From positions 2,251,001 through 2,315,000 of the forward strand of contig JAMWBK010000005.1 of assembly GCA_029953675.1 (NCBI GenBank): a DNA stretch of 64,000 nucleotides. Direction: 5' to 3'. The number at the start of each line of letters is the position of its first letter. Position 1 is the stretch's first letter. A program made the position numbers and the translations under genes. Origin of the DNA: Rhodosorus marinus. Its lineage: Eukaryota > Rhodophyta > Stylonematophyceae > Stylonematales > Stylonemataceae. Below are positions 1 to 9,966 of this stretch, one piece after another. The notes under the pieces are model-generated. The model worked only from the letters and a program-made list of their open reading frames with translations, did no database searches and was not told where the DNA came from.

Positions 1-365
1 AACTTCAGAAGGACTTGGAGACTTCCTCGCCATTTAAGACCGCGACGCTCCTGGAAGCGTACCGGAAGATGATGCTAACTGGTGTGCAGGATTGTCCAGA
101 GACCAGAAAGGTCGGAGACTTGCAAAGTTTTTGCGGCAACAGCAACGCCAGCGACGACGATGACGATCAAGGCATCTCAACACCATGTCGTATCTCCGCG
201 ATTTATTTTCTCGTCAGCCCTGGAGGCCGGATCATCACCTCGAACGACTGCCAAAAGTTGTCTGGCCTCAGGATGGCGGTTGAAGATCACACGCGGGAGC
301 TCAACTGGCCACTACAAAGCCGAGCTCTCACGGACCACTTTCCCCTGGCCACAGCTCAACTATAG
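1..365 (+). CDS. possible 3' end of a gene entering from the left edge
   Basis: An open frame runs in from the left edge and ends with TAG at 363-365. Its first part (SPFKTATLLEAYRKMM and following) has the look of coding sequence, and a run of five Asp follows near codon 45 of the frame. I do not recognise a family. A possible intron may lie around 113-152 (donor-like GTCGGAG, acceptor-like CAACAG), which would shift the downstream frame, so the end is uncertain. A second frame overlaps it from 82 to 384. It could equally be spurious. Confidence 0.25.
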   Translation, partial: LQKDLETSSPFKTATLLEAYRKMMLTGVQDCPETRKVGDLQSFCGNSNASDDDDDQGISTPCRISAIYFLVSPGGRIITSNDCQKLSGLRMAVEDHTRELNWPLQSRALTDHFPLATAQL

Positions 366-912
366 CACTGAAACAAACACTTGAAGACGACTGTAAGCAG
401 TGCTAATGCCAATCGTCTCAGGACCTGGCGGGCTTTGCATTTTGGGACGGGCGGTAGCACACCAGTGTACATGCGGTGGATACACAATAGAATAGTACGC
501 CTTTTAATTAAATTCCTCTTTTCGTTCTCATGAAATGTACCAAAACTGAAGACCACATATGCTACGCAATCGGAGCCCCGCTGACGCGTCTCTTCCTCCT
601 ATGTTCCTTGCTCCATGCCTTTCTTCAGCAGTTTTGAGTCGGTGCTTTATTGTATACGATGTGCCGTTTTGAAAGGATCCACCGTGAAGCCCTGCGTGGC
701 GATCCTGCCGGTGCGTCTTGCTTTAGCCTGGTCCCTGTCTTGTTCCAATCCGATTTTATTGAGGGAGATATTTGGCCCGTGGGTGGAAGAGGAGGAAAGC
801 AATGGTCAGCGAGTCCATCGAGGGGCAACTTCTTCGATTCCGGAAGTGCAGGTATGGTTTGGGAAGCCTTGCTTGGAATCTACAAGGAAACGTGGTTCTG
901 TGGTATTGAAAC
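366..912. other. intergenic, no supported gene
   Basis: Short overlapping frames on both strands, none family-like. The minus-strand stretch 756-895 could be an extra last exon of the bZIP gene if the GTAAGT overlapping its stop codon is used as a splice donor. Confidence 0.4.
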
Positions 913-1323
913 TTACAGTTTTTGGTATGCCAGTTTGATTTGCTCCTCAAGTCGTTGGTTAGCTTCGTCGAGCAATCTTGATTCCTCCTTCAAAGAGCGA
1001 TTGGCTTCCTGTATCTCCTCAATTCGCTTCTGCTCAAGCACAGCAAGAAAGCGCGGGGGTTAGCACAGCGCCCATGCATGCACTCCGAGAACATAAGATG
1101 TTTGAGCCATGACCTGTACCTTCTTCCTGGCGTTGGATATGTTCGCCAGCTGTCTATTCTTCAAAATACGCTCATGATCCCGTCTCTTCCGGTCCGCTTC
1201 AGATTTGGGACGGTAGTATTTCCTCATGGATATCTGCGAATCCACTCCACCCGCCCGTACACCCTCAGTCTCCGACCGCGTCCTCATTTTCATCCCGCCC
1301 TCCGCATATCCACCTTCCATCAT
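913..1323 (-). CDS. small bZIP transcription factor (two exons)
   Basis: Exons are about 1323-1120 and 1029-913, giving about 106 aa from the ATG at 1323 (other in-frame ATGs at 1320, 1293 and 1227). The intron has a GT donor at 1119 and a CAG acceptor. The joined protein has a basic region (RRDHERILKNRQLANISNAR) followed by hydrophobic residues at exact heptad spacing: Ile, Leu, Leu, Leu at +18, +25, +32 and +39 from the basic-region Asn. That matches bZIP register perfectly. The highly conserved Arg eight residues after that Asn is replaced by Asn. The protein should bind DNA as a dimer in the nucleus, possibly with altered specificity. The stop TAA sits inside GTAAGT, so a further exon (acceptor near 880, stop near 756) is possible. 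No other recognised domain is present. Confidence 0.75.
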
Positions 1324-1413
1324 CTCAAGCCACCCACACCCCCTCCAAAAACTACAGGTCGAACGCAAACTTATTCCTAGCCAAGACACCAAATCTCGCA
1401 AAGCCGGGCGCAC

Positions 1414-2928
1414 GCAAACCCACTTTCCCGGTCAAACTGCACCAGCCAACTCACACAAGACGAACCAGACGATCAACAACTCCAAGCAACCCACACAGCG
1501 CAAGTCCAAACTCGCCAGGAACCCAAACTTGGTCCTCCAACGCTCACCAAAACCCTCCAGCTCCTCAACCCACACCTGTCCCACAAACACAAAAACACCA
1601 CTACTGAAGACAAACCCCCCAAATCCAACTCGACTCCTCCAAACCCCACCCCCCAACCAAAAAAGTTCCTGTCCTTCAAACAAAATTTACTAATCCCATT
1701 CCTACTTATTATCAAACTACAGTAACCATCATCCAACTCATCCACTCAACCAACCATTCACCACGCACCCGCCTCGCCCACCACCGTGTTCGTCATCCAC
1801 AGTATCCTTATGGGTTCTTCCTTTTAACATCCCCATTTCACACACCCACGCAAAACACCACCATATCCCCCATCTCTACACACACACACCACTCCAACTC
1901 CCCCCCTCTTTTCACTTTGCAAAGTTTTCACACAAGACCAAAAATTGAGTTTGCGGGTGCTTTTTTCCATGGCATGCAACCTTAGTCTACATGAATTAAA
2001 ATAATACGACCACCCCCTCGCTAAGGGTCGAACTCTAGGATTCACTAGCCTTTCAACACGCTATATCTCAACAAGACGTGTCGATAGATCTGAGATTGGA
2101 CCCCCCCTTCGCGAGCGTTTCGTTTTCTGGTATTTCATTTCTAAGGTTAAATAAAACTCAAGTATTTGCACAACATGAGTGGAAAAGGGGGTTTATTTTT
2201 GGGAGAGCTTAAAAGACGCTCGTGTGTGTTGACTTAATGACGGAATTTTTTGTTCGGTTGAGCTAGTGGAACTTTTTTGAGTTTGCCGAAGAGGAAAGCC
2301 GAAAGGGGGAAGGGGGGGGGGGGTTAGCAAAGGGGGTTAGCTTGGGAACTAATTAGATTTAGGTCGATTTTTATGAATGTGTGTGGTTGGTGTGTATGCG
2401 AAGGAGGGAAGAAAAAAAAAAAGAGAGGGGGTGGACGGGGAGTGGCGGTAGATTGATGGAGATTGGTTTAGGGGTGTACGAATATACGAGATGGGCCGTG
2501 GAGTGGCTTTGATTTGGAGGGGGATGGTTGTGTTGTGTATGAGAATGAATACGGGCAGTAGCCTGGGAGAATGTGTTCGGAAAGGGTGTTCTGAACTCCG
2601 CCAGGTATATGGTTGGAGTGGAAGGAGGGTTTTTGGAAGTTTGGGAGTTTTGGTTTTTGGAGGGTGGGTTTAGAGGGGTGAGAATGTGAATCCGTTTTTG
2701 ATATGGAAGATTGGGGTTTTAGTCACAGTTGACTTTGGACAGTGCGCGACGTGCTGAAGGAATGGTGTTGAGAAGGAGATAACAACGAAAGGGTTTCAGA
2801 CTTTTTGGAACGTGGCGAGGGAGGGGGGGGGAAGGGGAATGGAGTGCGGTTGGTCGGAATGGGAATGGAGTTTCAAAGCGCGGGTTTGGGTTATTGGTGA
2901 TGAAGAGGCTCTTTAATTCGGGCTTTGC
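1414..2928. other. strand-skewed intergenic leader region
   Basis: From about 1330 to 1900 the plus strand is C/A-rich and almost free of G runs. From about 2150 to 2900 it is G-rich and C-poor, with G runs near 2310 and 2820. The switch lies near 2050-2150. Other genes here show G/A-rich, C-poor leaders on their coding strand, so the left half fits the 5' leader of the bZIP gene and the right half suggests a plus-strand transcript. The frame at 1226-1693 is low-complexity and not credible. Confidence 0.5.
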
Positions 2929-3487
2929 TTAGCCGGGGTGGTGCGTCCCGAGCGCCACAACTTCAGGATTCAGACCAGCGTGTGGGTGGATGTGTGTTTT
3001 CGGTGTGAAGAGGACTTGGAGAGGTTCGTGTGGGGAATGGCGTTCGGGGGTGGGGATGGTCCTGGATGCGACTTTGGTGTTTACCCTGTGGATAGTAAAA
3101 AGTTGCGACAGTCTGGGAGCCGGTTTTGATCTGTGCTCATGCCGCTGTTTTGCCTTTGGCTGTAAGGCAAGCATGGTGTTTGCTAGCAATGCATCGGGGT
3201 CTACTGGAAGAGTCACGGGCTCTTTAGCCCCAATCACTCCAATAGCTATATGCCAAAGCGCTTTGCAGTCTCTAATCTGTACAGGATGCCTGTCAGTTCC
3301 CTTCGTATTCGGCTTGTCGTCGCCCGGACGCTGCTTGGGTGTCCACAAAAAGTCAGGCGATGTGCAAACCCAGGAACTGCTCGCGGGATCGCTGGAGAAT
3401 CCAGTCAATAGTTCACATAGCTCAGGGCGGATTTCACGCCCACTCGCACATCCCTTCAGCTTGTGCTTGTGCGTCACGCGATACTGA
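2929..3487. other. stretch with long overlapping frames on both strands
   Basis: The plus frame (2990-3487) and the minus frame (2929-3477) are both open for more than 160 codons over the same bases. Neither resembles a known family, and neither has a convincing start. The plus frame is Cys/Ser-rich and the minus frame His/Pro-rich. The G-rich leader to its left would suit a plus-strand transcript. It may be a structured non-coding RNA or an unrecognised gene. Confidence 0.25.
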
Positions 3488-3749
3488 GCAGGATGGGGTT
3501 TCCAGGCTCACTACAGTAGCACTTTGGGGTGCTGTGCTCGGGGAAAGCCTAGCCCAGGGTCAGCTTAGTGTCGGATAGAGGATCAGTGTCTCCATGACAG
3601 CTCCTCCCAGATTCGCCACAGCCTTTCCTAATCTGTGCCTTCGAAATAGTGCGCTGGATTCACCCCAGTACGCTCTAGTCGCTAGCCGGGCCATGAAAGT
3701 CTGCGCTTCCTTCTCACAGGGACGGAGACAGCTTTGACGTTGAAATGCA

Positions 3750-3977
3750 ATGGCCTTCATCCCTCCGTTCCATACAGGAGCTTCAACACTTGCCATCCCT
3801 ACCACCGATATATCAAAAACAACATCTGTGGCAAAGGGTCCTGCCGGATACTGGCTTCAAAGGACGGACACCGCCTCCAAGCAATATGAAAACATCAGAT
3901 CGGCTCTGAGACTCCTACTGATAGACCCGAAAGCCAGCCAGCTAAAGCCCAAAAATTCGCGGCCAAACGTGATTTAG
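3750..3977 (+). CDS. possible small plastid-targeted protein
   Basis: This 75-codon ATG frame begins MAFIPPFHTGASTLAI, which resembles the Phe-containing plastid transit peptides elsewhere in the window (MAFV of LHCR, MAFT of the ABC ATPase). The rest (a YENIRSALRLLL helix-like stretch, Lys/Pro-rich end) matches nothing I know. There is no clear G-rich leader. It may be the first exon of a longer gene or a chance frame. Confidence 0.25.
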   Translation: MAFIPPFHTGASTLAIPTTDISKTTSVAKGPAGYWLQRTDTASKQYENIRSALRLLLIDPKASQLKPKNSRPNVI

Positions 3978-4037
3978 TCAGAATCAACGGCGGGACTGGA
4001 TTTTTCACAAACAAAAACCACCCACCTTTCTCGGTTC

Positions 4038-4048
4038 CTATATAAAAG
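4038..4048 (+). promoter_or_regulatory. candidate TATA box upstream of the peroxiredoxin gene
   Basis: CTATATAAAAGC lies 280 bp before the peroxiredoxin ATG. The stretch between is G/A-rich and C-poor from about 4150, like the leaders of other genes here, so a start near 4070 with a leader of about 240 nt is plausible. Confidence 0.35.
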
Positions 4049-4317
4049 CTTTTTCATTTGTCCAAGCTGCCTGTAAAAAGCTTTGGCGCGTAACGCACTC
4101 CTCCCCTCCCGCAATTGCACATCCGTTGAAAAAGGGAGGCAAAGTGCTCGTATCTGACAGAGTTAAGGTTTTTCAGAAGAAATATCGATGTTTGGGCATA
4201 GGAAATGGTGGAGTTTGATGAAGATGTAATGGAAACTTTTGTTTGGAGAAGGTTGGGGACTGAGGGAATGAATTAGATGAGAGATTGGAATAAGTTTGGA
4301 TTCTAAGAAGAGGAAGA

Positions 4318-5052
4318 ATGCCTATGGAACTACGTAAACGATTGGTGCAAGCGGCGGCGCCAAAGGTTGATACTGCGCCGGCTAAGAAGAAGAAGGCCAA
4401 GAAGGAGAATTCGGGGGGGGAGGAGGTAAAGGCGGAAAGCTCTGGAGGCAAAAAGGGCAAGCTGAGCGTTGGAAGTGCGTTTCCTGCCGTGAAGCTTGAA
4501 GATCAGGATGGAAAGGAGGTTGATCTGAACAAGGTTGCAGAGTCGCACGGGTTTGTTTTGTTCGTGTATCCAAGGGCGAGTACGCCAGGGTGTACGAAGC
4601 AGGCCTGCGGGTTTCGCGATAATCATCAGGAGATTGTCGATGCAGGGTAAGCCCTTTTTGTTTCACACTTGATTCATTTTACCTCCACCCCCCTCCCCCC
4701 CCGCATTTCTCAATGCGGGAGTGAAGAGAAGAGAAAGGGAAGGACGGAAATGGCGCTCTCTCATTATCCGCTATGATCCCATCCGATGCTTAGGTACCAG
4801 GTCTTTGGCATCAGTTCCGACAAGCCCAAGTCCCAGATGACTTTCAAGACCAAGCAAAACCTTCCGTATTCGCTGCTGGCTGATCCAACGATGTCGGCTC
4901 TCAAGGCACTGGGAGTAGCAAAGATGCCTAAATCGGCGATCCGGTCACACTTCATAGTGGGTAAAGGAGGCGTTATAGAAGACATCAAGATCCAGATCTC
5001 ACCCGCAGACTCCGTTGCTGAAGCCACCGCGTTCGTAACAGAGAAGAAATAA
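4318..5052 (+). CDS. PRXQ: PrxQ/BCP-type peroxiredoxin, Dot5-like
   Basis: Exons 4318-4646 and 4794-5052 give 195 aa. The intron splits the glycine codon of the ...DAGYQVFGIS segment. The family reduces hydroperoxides using thioredoxin. The peroxidatic Cys is in STPGCTKQACGF (Cys92) and the resolving Cys is five residues later (Cys97), the PrxQ pattern. The C-terminal half (VFGISSDKPKSQMTF, LPYSLLADPT, SHFIVGKGGVIEDI) is typical. The first about 50 residues are a Lys/Glu/Ala-rich tail with KKKKAKK, which looks like a nuclear localisation signal as in yeast Dot5. It does not look like a plastid transit peptide, so a nuclear form is inferred. If the intron is retained, translation stops at once. 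Confidence 0.93.
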
Positions 5053-5528
5053 GCGACAATATATTTTTCGACCGAAATTGAAAGGTTCCTTAGGAGCTCC
5101 CAGGGGGTCCACAAGTCCATGCCGGCCGGGCAAGTCCTTCAAGGAGTTTCACTCGCACAAAGAGTGCTCATTAACCTCTTCCTTGTACGCGCACGTTGGC
5201 TTAAACTCCGCTTCGTAAGCGGCAGGCTCCGTTCAATTCCTGAACAAGCCAGTAGGAGAAAGTTTTTCCATGACCCTCATCCACTTTGGTAACCAAAACG
5301 ACTTTCCCTTCCTGAACTTTCTGGTTCCTCGCTTATCCCAACCTGCCCACTTGCCACGCGCTGTGGTGCGAACAAAAGCCGGCTGCAATCGGCCACTGGA
5401 TCACATCAATACTCAGCCAGGTGGGTCTCCTCCAGTCGAGTCGAATCCGGATCCCACACTGGACATCCAGCAGTCCATTCATTTTCGAGCACAAGGGACA
5501 ATGCTATAGTCACGCCACCATCGGATTT
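5053..5528. other. convergent intergenic gap
   Basis: This lies between the 3' end of the peroxiredoxin gene (+) and the 3' end of the CWF19 gene (-). Only short plus-strand frames (5270-5509, 5421-5630) without family resemblance are present; they probably belong to 3' UTRs. Confidence 0.5.
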
Positions 5529-7737
5529 CTAAGCCTGGACCCAGTCAAAGTCTTTGTAAACGGATCTCAGCTGGTTGGCCATTTGAGACTCCACCTCATG
5601 ATCAGGCTTTCTGCTTGGAGGTCTCGGTGACAGGTCCAACAATCCCTCAATGACCTGGTGCGGACAGCACGCATAAACAACCGCAATTGTTAGGAAGGCA
5701 CTCGAAGCGGTAAGCGATTGAAGGGTGATTCTGGCCAGCTCATTACCTCAAAGCCGAGTCTACCGTTGAAGCTCTCTGCGTCTTCAATTACGTGTGCGTA
5801 TCCGAAGGCGAGTCCGAATTCGACGTTGAAGTAGGGAAAGCCCTTTGGAATCATGCTCCGAATGCTGCGTCCGTTCGATTCTAACAGCTTCTTATGTTGC
5901 GACCACTCAGGACCCTCAGTAAGCAGGGCCTGAGTACATGGATAAGAACCAAAACAAATGAGGTTTGACAGCTTAGATAGCTGCATAGACGGCTTGGTGT
6001 CCATCACAGGATAAGTAGTGGCCGTTTCTGAAGATAAGGTATTGAGCAAATGGACGGTCTCCTCCGCGGCTTGTGAAGAGGAGCCATACCTGTTTGAAGT
6101 AGCCAGGCGCTGCAGAGGCGTCCTTGCGAGAGAGGGGAATACAGTGGATGGCCATGTGACGGTTACTTCTCGATTCAGATGCAGTTTCGAAGAAAACAAC
6201 TTCCTTCTGCTCCTTCTCGAAGAACATTTTCGCGAGGCTCTGGCGGTACTTTTGAAGCTCATCGAAGACCTCCTCTGCGAGCTCTGTACTCGATCCCTGA
6301 TGTAGACGAGCCGGGTTTTGTGCTTCAGCAGCCAAAGAAATCTCTCATAATTGGGAACGGAGCATGGGGTCCCGTCCTCCTGGCGCTCACCTCGTGGTCG
6401 AAGGGGACAATCAGGCAGTGGCCATGGGCGAGGGGGTTTCTCGGCACGACGAGATAGCTCTCCGGAGCCACGGAAAAAACTCGATGCCATCCAGTGGCCT
6501 TATCCCTAAGGCAAAGCCCGCAGTTGTCCATCGCCTTCTTACTGGCGGATACCATAGACTTAACTCGCTTGACGTCCTTCCCTGCTCGAACCTCGTCCTT
6601 TCTTCTCCGCTTCTCGGTCATTGTATCGTTCTGCGAGAGATAAAATTGGATAGTGAAAGAACCAGAAGTTCAGTTCATCTTGAAAGCACGACGAATTGCA
6701 TGCACAGCGCCCTTCCATTTCTTATGAAGAAGAAGCTCGTTAAGGAACATCATCCGCACGAAAAAAAAGGGGGACATGAAGATCGTTCAACGAGTCGGTA
6801 GCCTAGCTAGGCTTGGGATTTTCGAGCTCCCGATAGATTGCAATGTAAAGAACCTAGCTACTCGTCTTGACGAAGATCAGCTCGGTACCGAATCACTTGA
6901 CGACCAGCGCCGGTGTCCCCGCGAACCCCAGAGGAACGGGTAGACTGGTACGAGCTTATCCTCGAGTCCGTCTACGTGGAAGTTAAGATCCAGCTGTTGT
7001 TGCGACTCCAACGGGCGGTAAACGATGTCCTGTGCATTAATCATAGTGCTTGCGGACAACATGGAAGAAGGAAAAATCGGGAGGGGTTGGCAGTATTTCA
7101 TTACCATGGGCGCATCTTCATATTCTTCCTCGTCAGCTTTTCGAGAAAGGACTGATCGGAGATTGTTATAGTCTGCATTGTCCTGCCTCGACTCGAGCTT
7201 CCTCCTCACCATTGCCTCGGTCATCTTCGTCTCCATTCCTTCCGCGTCGACTTTATCGATCCGAGCGGATCTCTCCTCAAGGTTGTAATTCGAAGGTTTC
7301 GGTTTCGTACGAGCTTGGATTCTCATCCTAAGCAACCTCGCAGCGTCCTGGTTCGATCCACCCGTAGCTTCTTCAGGTTTATCTGGTGTTTGACGTGGAT
7401 CTTCATGTGGCTCAGCGACAAGTTCGTCATTCTGCGGGTTGTTGGGCTCCTTCTCAGGATAAGTCTCCCTGTGAACCTCGATTTCCCGGACAGCCTCAGG
7501 TTCGGCTTCGCTGTCCGAACTGACCTCTGCGTATCCTCTCGGATCATGGCCCTTCTCCTTCTTCTCCTTCTTTTCTTTCTTGTGCTTCTTATGCTTCTTG
7601 TCTGTCCTGTCCTTTTTTTCCTTCTTGTGCTTTTTCCTCTCCTTCTTCTCCTTCTTCTCCTTCCTCTCCCTTTTCTCCTTTTTCTCCTTCTTGTGTTTCA
7701 AGCCGGTATCTTCACCGTCTTCAGCATGGGATCCCAT
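5529..7737 (-). CDS. CWF19: CWF19-like spliceosome protein (CwfJ domains)
   Basis: Six exons read: 7737-7105, 7029 to about 6889 (end uncertain), 6630-6391, 6296-6090, 5929-5747 and 5654-5529. Exon 1 encodes a Lys/Glu-rich head (repeated KKEKKE/HKKEKK), then acidic stretches and a segment with NQDAARLLRMRIQA. Exons 3-6 hold the two CwfJ C-terminal domains: NCGLCLRDKATGWHRVFS, YLVVPRNPLAHGHCLIVPFD, NRHMAIHCIPL, then PKGFPYFNVEFG, YAHVIED and the terminal YKDFDWVQA, as in CWF19L2. The HGHCLIVPFDHE segment is HIT-like. Known role of the family: a late spliceosome factor linked to lariat intron turnover, acting with the debranching enzyme. Nuclear. The link of exons 1-2 with 3-6 as one gene rests on phase agreement and domain order. 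Confidence 0.88.
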
Positions 7738-8835
7738 TCTCGCTTGACCCGAAGTTGGAAAGCAAACTCCACGGTAGATCCAGATACCTGACTGCTTCTT
7801 TATTGCGCTCTGATTGCTCCAAGAGCGGTCGTCCGTTTGCGTGCCAATGAAACTATATCACATGATTCATTGGCATCAAAGGTGGGTCTAAGAGAATTTG
7901 ATTCCAAAATTCCCTCAAAAAGTAGCTAGCTTCAAGCACATCGTCTCTGAAAACGCTGAGAAGGTGCCGTTGTCTCAACCCATTCACCTCTTCGACAACT
8001 ACTGCGAACACGTTCTCGACCTGTGCACTCTAACTAATCACATATAGACGGAGTTGAACAGCTTCAAAACGACAGTTCCGTTTCAGCCAATTATCATGCC
8101 GAAGAAATCCATTTTGTCCAATAGGGACAATATCAGGAAAACTGGACTACATTTATTCACACGCTCAAAATAATTCTATGAGCAGGTGCGAAGTTTAGAC
8201 GACTTGATCTGTGTGGGTACTTCATTGGACGTATTTTCAACGAAATATCCAATCGAAGCAGTGATACATATATTTATTTTCTTGTTTCAGGATATTTGGT
8301 TGCAACTGGATGACATGTATGTGCTCTAGGTTTTACTGTGAAACTAACAACCCCGGATGGGTGTGTTGAAAGCAGTCCCGCTGGCTGGTGATTGTGTACG
8401 GGCGAAGGCCGGCTTATCTCCTCTAGAGAAGACCACCCGTGAATACACTCACCCTTTCGAAGGCAACTCTGCCTGGAACCTGAGTGTTTTAAGGGGATCG
8501 GCGTTAGTGTTGACCGTACAGCCTCTGCGCGTGTGACGCAAGAGTTTCTGGGTCTCCGACAAGCCTAGGACGGCAGTTTCTCGAGCTTGCAGAACGCGTC
8601 TTGTTTATCCACAGCGGGTCGGTCTATCCCCACGCGCGAAAGAACCGCCTGTGTCGACGTTTGGTTTACACTATTCACTGAATAGTTTTAATGTAGGGAG
8701 GAAATTTACGTAATATTTTACTTTTTGTGCTAAATAATCTCTGAACGAAGTGGGTTCCAGCCCGGAGACTTTCGATTTCGAAAGGAGCAGTTTCCGACAG
8801 GATTTGGAATACCGAAGGCGGGGAATTCCTCGCAG
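7738..8835. other. intergenic; G+C-rich hairpin-forming stretch at 8340-8660
   Basis: No coding frame of any size is present. Up to about 8330 the sequence is ordinary A+T-rich. From about 8340 to 8660 it becomes G+C-richer with possible stems, for example GTGT-ACGGG pairing with CCCGT-ACAC across 8391-8445 with an inner TCTC/GAGA stem. A structured RNA gene is possible but I could not match it to RNase P, SRP, U3 or a spliceosomal snRNA. Confidence 0.3.
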
Positions 8836-9966
8836 TTAAACAATTCGGTTGACTGTCTGCGCAAAATGTCGTCCTTGTCTCATGGCGATCTTTCTTTCCA
8901 TAGTCGAAGGAGTTTTGATTCCGTCGATTCCCGTTATGCAATTGGACCCGAACGGGGACATGCTCTCGATCTGGTGGCGGTCACGTGAGTGCCCTGCAGC
9001 GGGTAGGGGAACAAACATCATGCCATGATGCGCAAACAGGGTAATTAAGGAAAGCGCAGTGGCTTCACTGCCTGCACCTTGAGATGGCGACGACGTGAAA
9101 ACACCTGCAGCCTTGCCGATCAGGGCACCCTTTAGCCACAGGCCTCCAGTAGATTCAAAGAAAGCTTTCATTGGGGCAGGGACCGACCCCATCCGGCTGC
9201 TCACCCCGAACACGAATCCGTCTGCCTCCGGAAAATGCCGGATTTCCGTCCGAGTGAGGACTGGATGGGAGTATGTATAGGAGCTCGTCGCGTTAATCTT
9301 CTCAAGGAATTCTCGAGGGTAGATTTCCTCGACCTGGTAGATAAACGCTTCACAGTCACCTTGCGATTGGATCCCTCTCTTCATCTCGTCGGCCATAATT
9401 CCCAAGTTCCCAAAAAGCGAATCTAGAACGTTTCCATGGTCAAAGCGTGAGCTGGAGGTCAACAACTTAACATAAAACGCATGAAAATACAAGTTCAATA
9501 CTCACAATATATAATAATGATCTTCTTTACACCCCGCGGCCTCTCCCAAAAGTTACCCTGATCCTGCGCACTCGTCAGCTTCGCCCCTCTCGCCAACGAG
9601 AGAGCATCCTCTAGATCAACTTCCTGAGCCAAGTTCAGAGCGCATAACTATTTTTCAGTCCTCTCTACCAGAGAAGGGCATGCAAACAAGTACGAGCTAC
9701 AAATCGAATTCCATTCTCTCCTGAAAGAATCGCGCAGCGACTTCCAAGTTGCCCCACGCTGCTACTCTGCAAAGGTGGAGCAGCACTCTTCCGAAAAAAC
9801 AGAAAAAGACCCCATCTCAAAAGAGACCAAAAATTTTGGGTGGCATTTGCCACTTTGTTCCCACCTCCTCAACGACGACCTCGTCCTCATCATCAGCCCA
9901 CTCTTCCCAATCCGAATCCTCCTCCGATCTAGATTCCTCGGAGATCACTTCCTCAACTTCTGACAT
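8836..9966 (-). CDS. WrbA-type NAD(P)H:quinone oxidoreductase (flavodoxin fold)
   Basis: The core is exons 9647-9506 and 9422-8836. They join as KKIIIIYYSLFGNLG, the FMN-binding P-loop start of WrbA/NQO proteins. Further hallmarks are GFVFGVSSRMGS, FFESTGGLWLKGALIGKAAG, VFTSSPSQGAGSEATALS and FAHHGMMFVPL. The family reduces quinones by two electrons with FMN. The 5' part is less sure: an acidic first exon 9966-9865 (MSEVEEVISEES..., many Asp/Glu), preceded on the coding strand by a G/A-rich leader, and a small exon 9766-9701 keep phase and give about 298 aa, 100 more than the usual 200. An alternative is a start within 9853-9701, with a hydrophobic N-terminus. Confidence 0.85.

Noticed and set aside
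1226-1693. 155-codon plus-strand frame
   Set aside because: Low-complexity Pro/Ser/Thr/Lys sequence produced by the C/A-rich leader of the bZIP gene on the other strand.
7315-7791. 158-codon plus-strand frame rich in Leu/Phe
   Set aside because: It is the antisense of the Lys/Glu-rich head of CWF19; the hydrophobic look comes from complementing AAG/GAG codons.
8340-8660. RNase P, SRP, U3 or another known RNA
   Set aside because: I looked for their conserved blocks (for example CR-I/CR-V, the SRP helix 8 motif, U3 boxes) and found no convincing match; reported only as a possible structured region.
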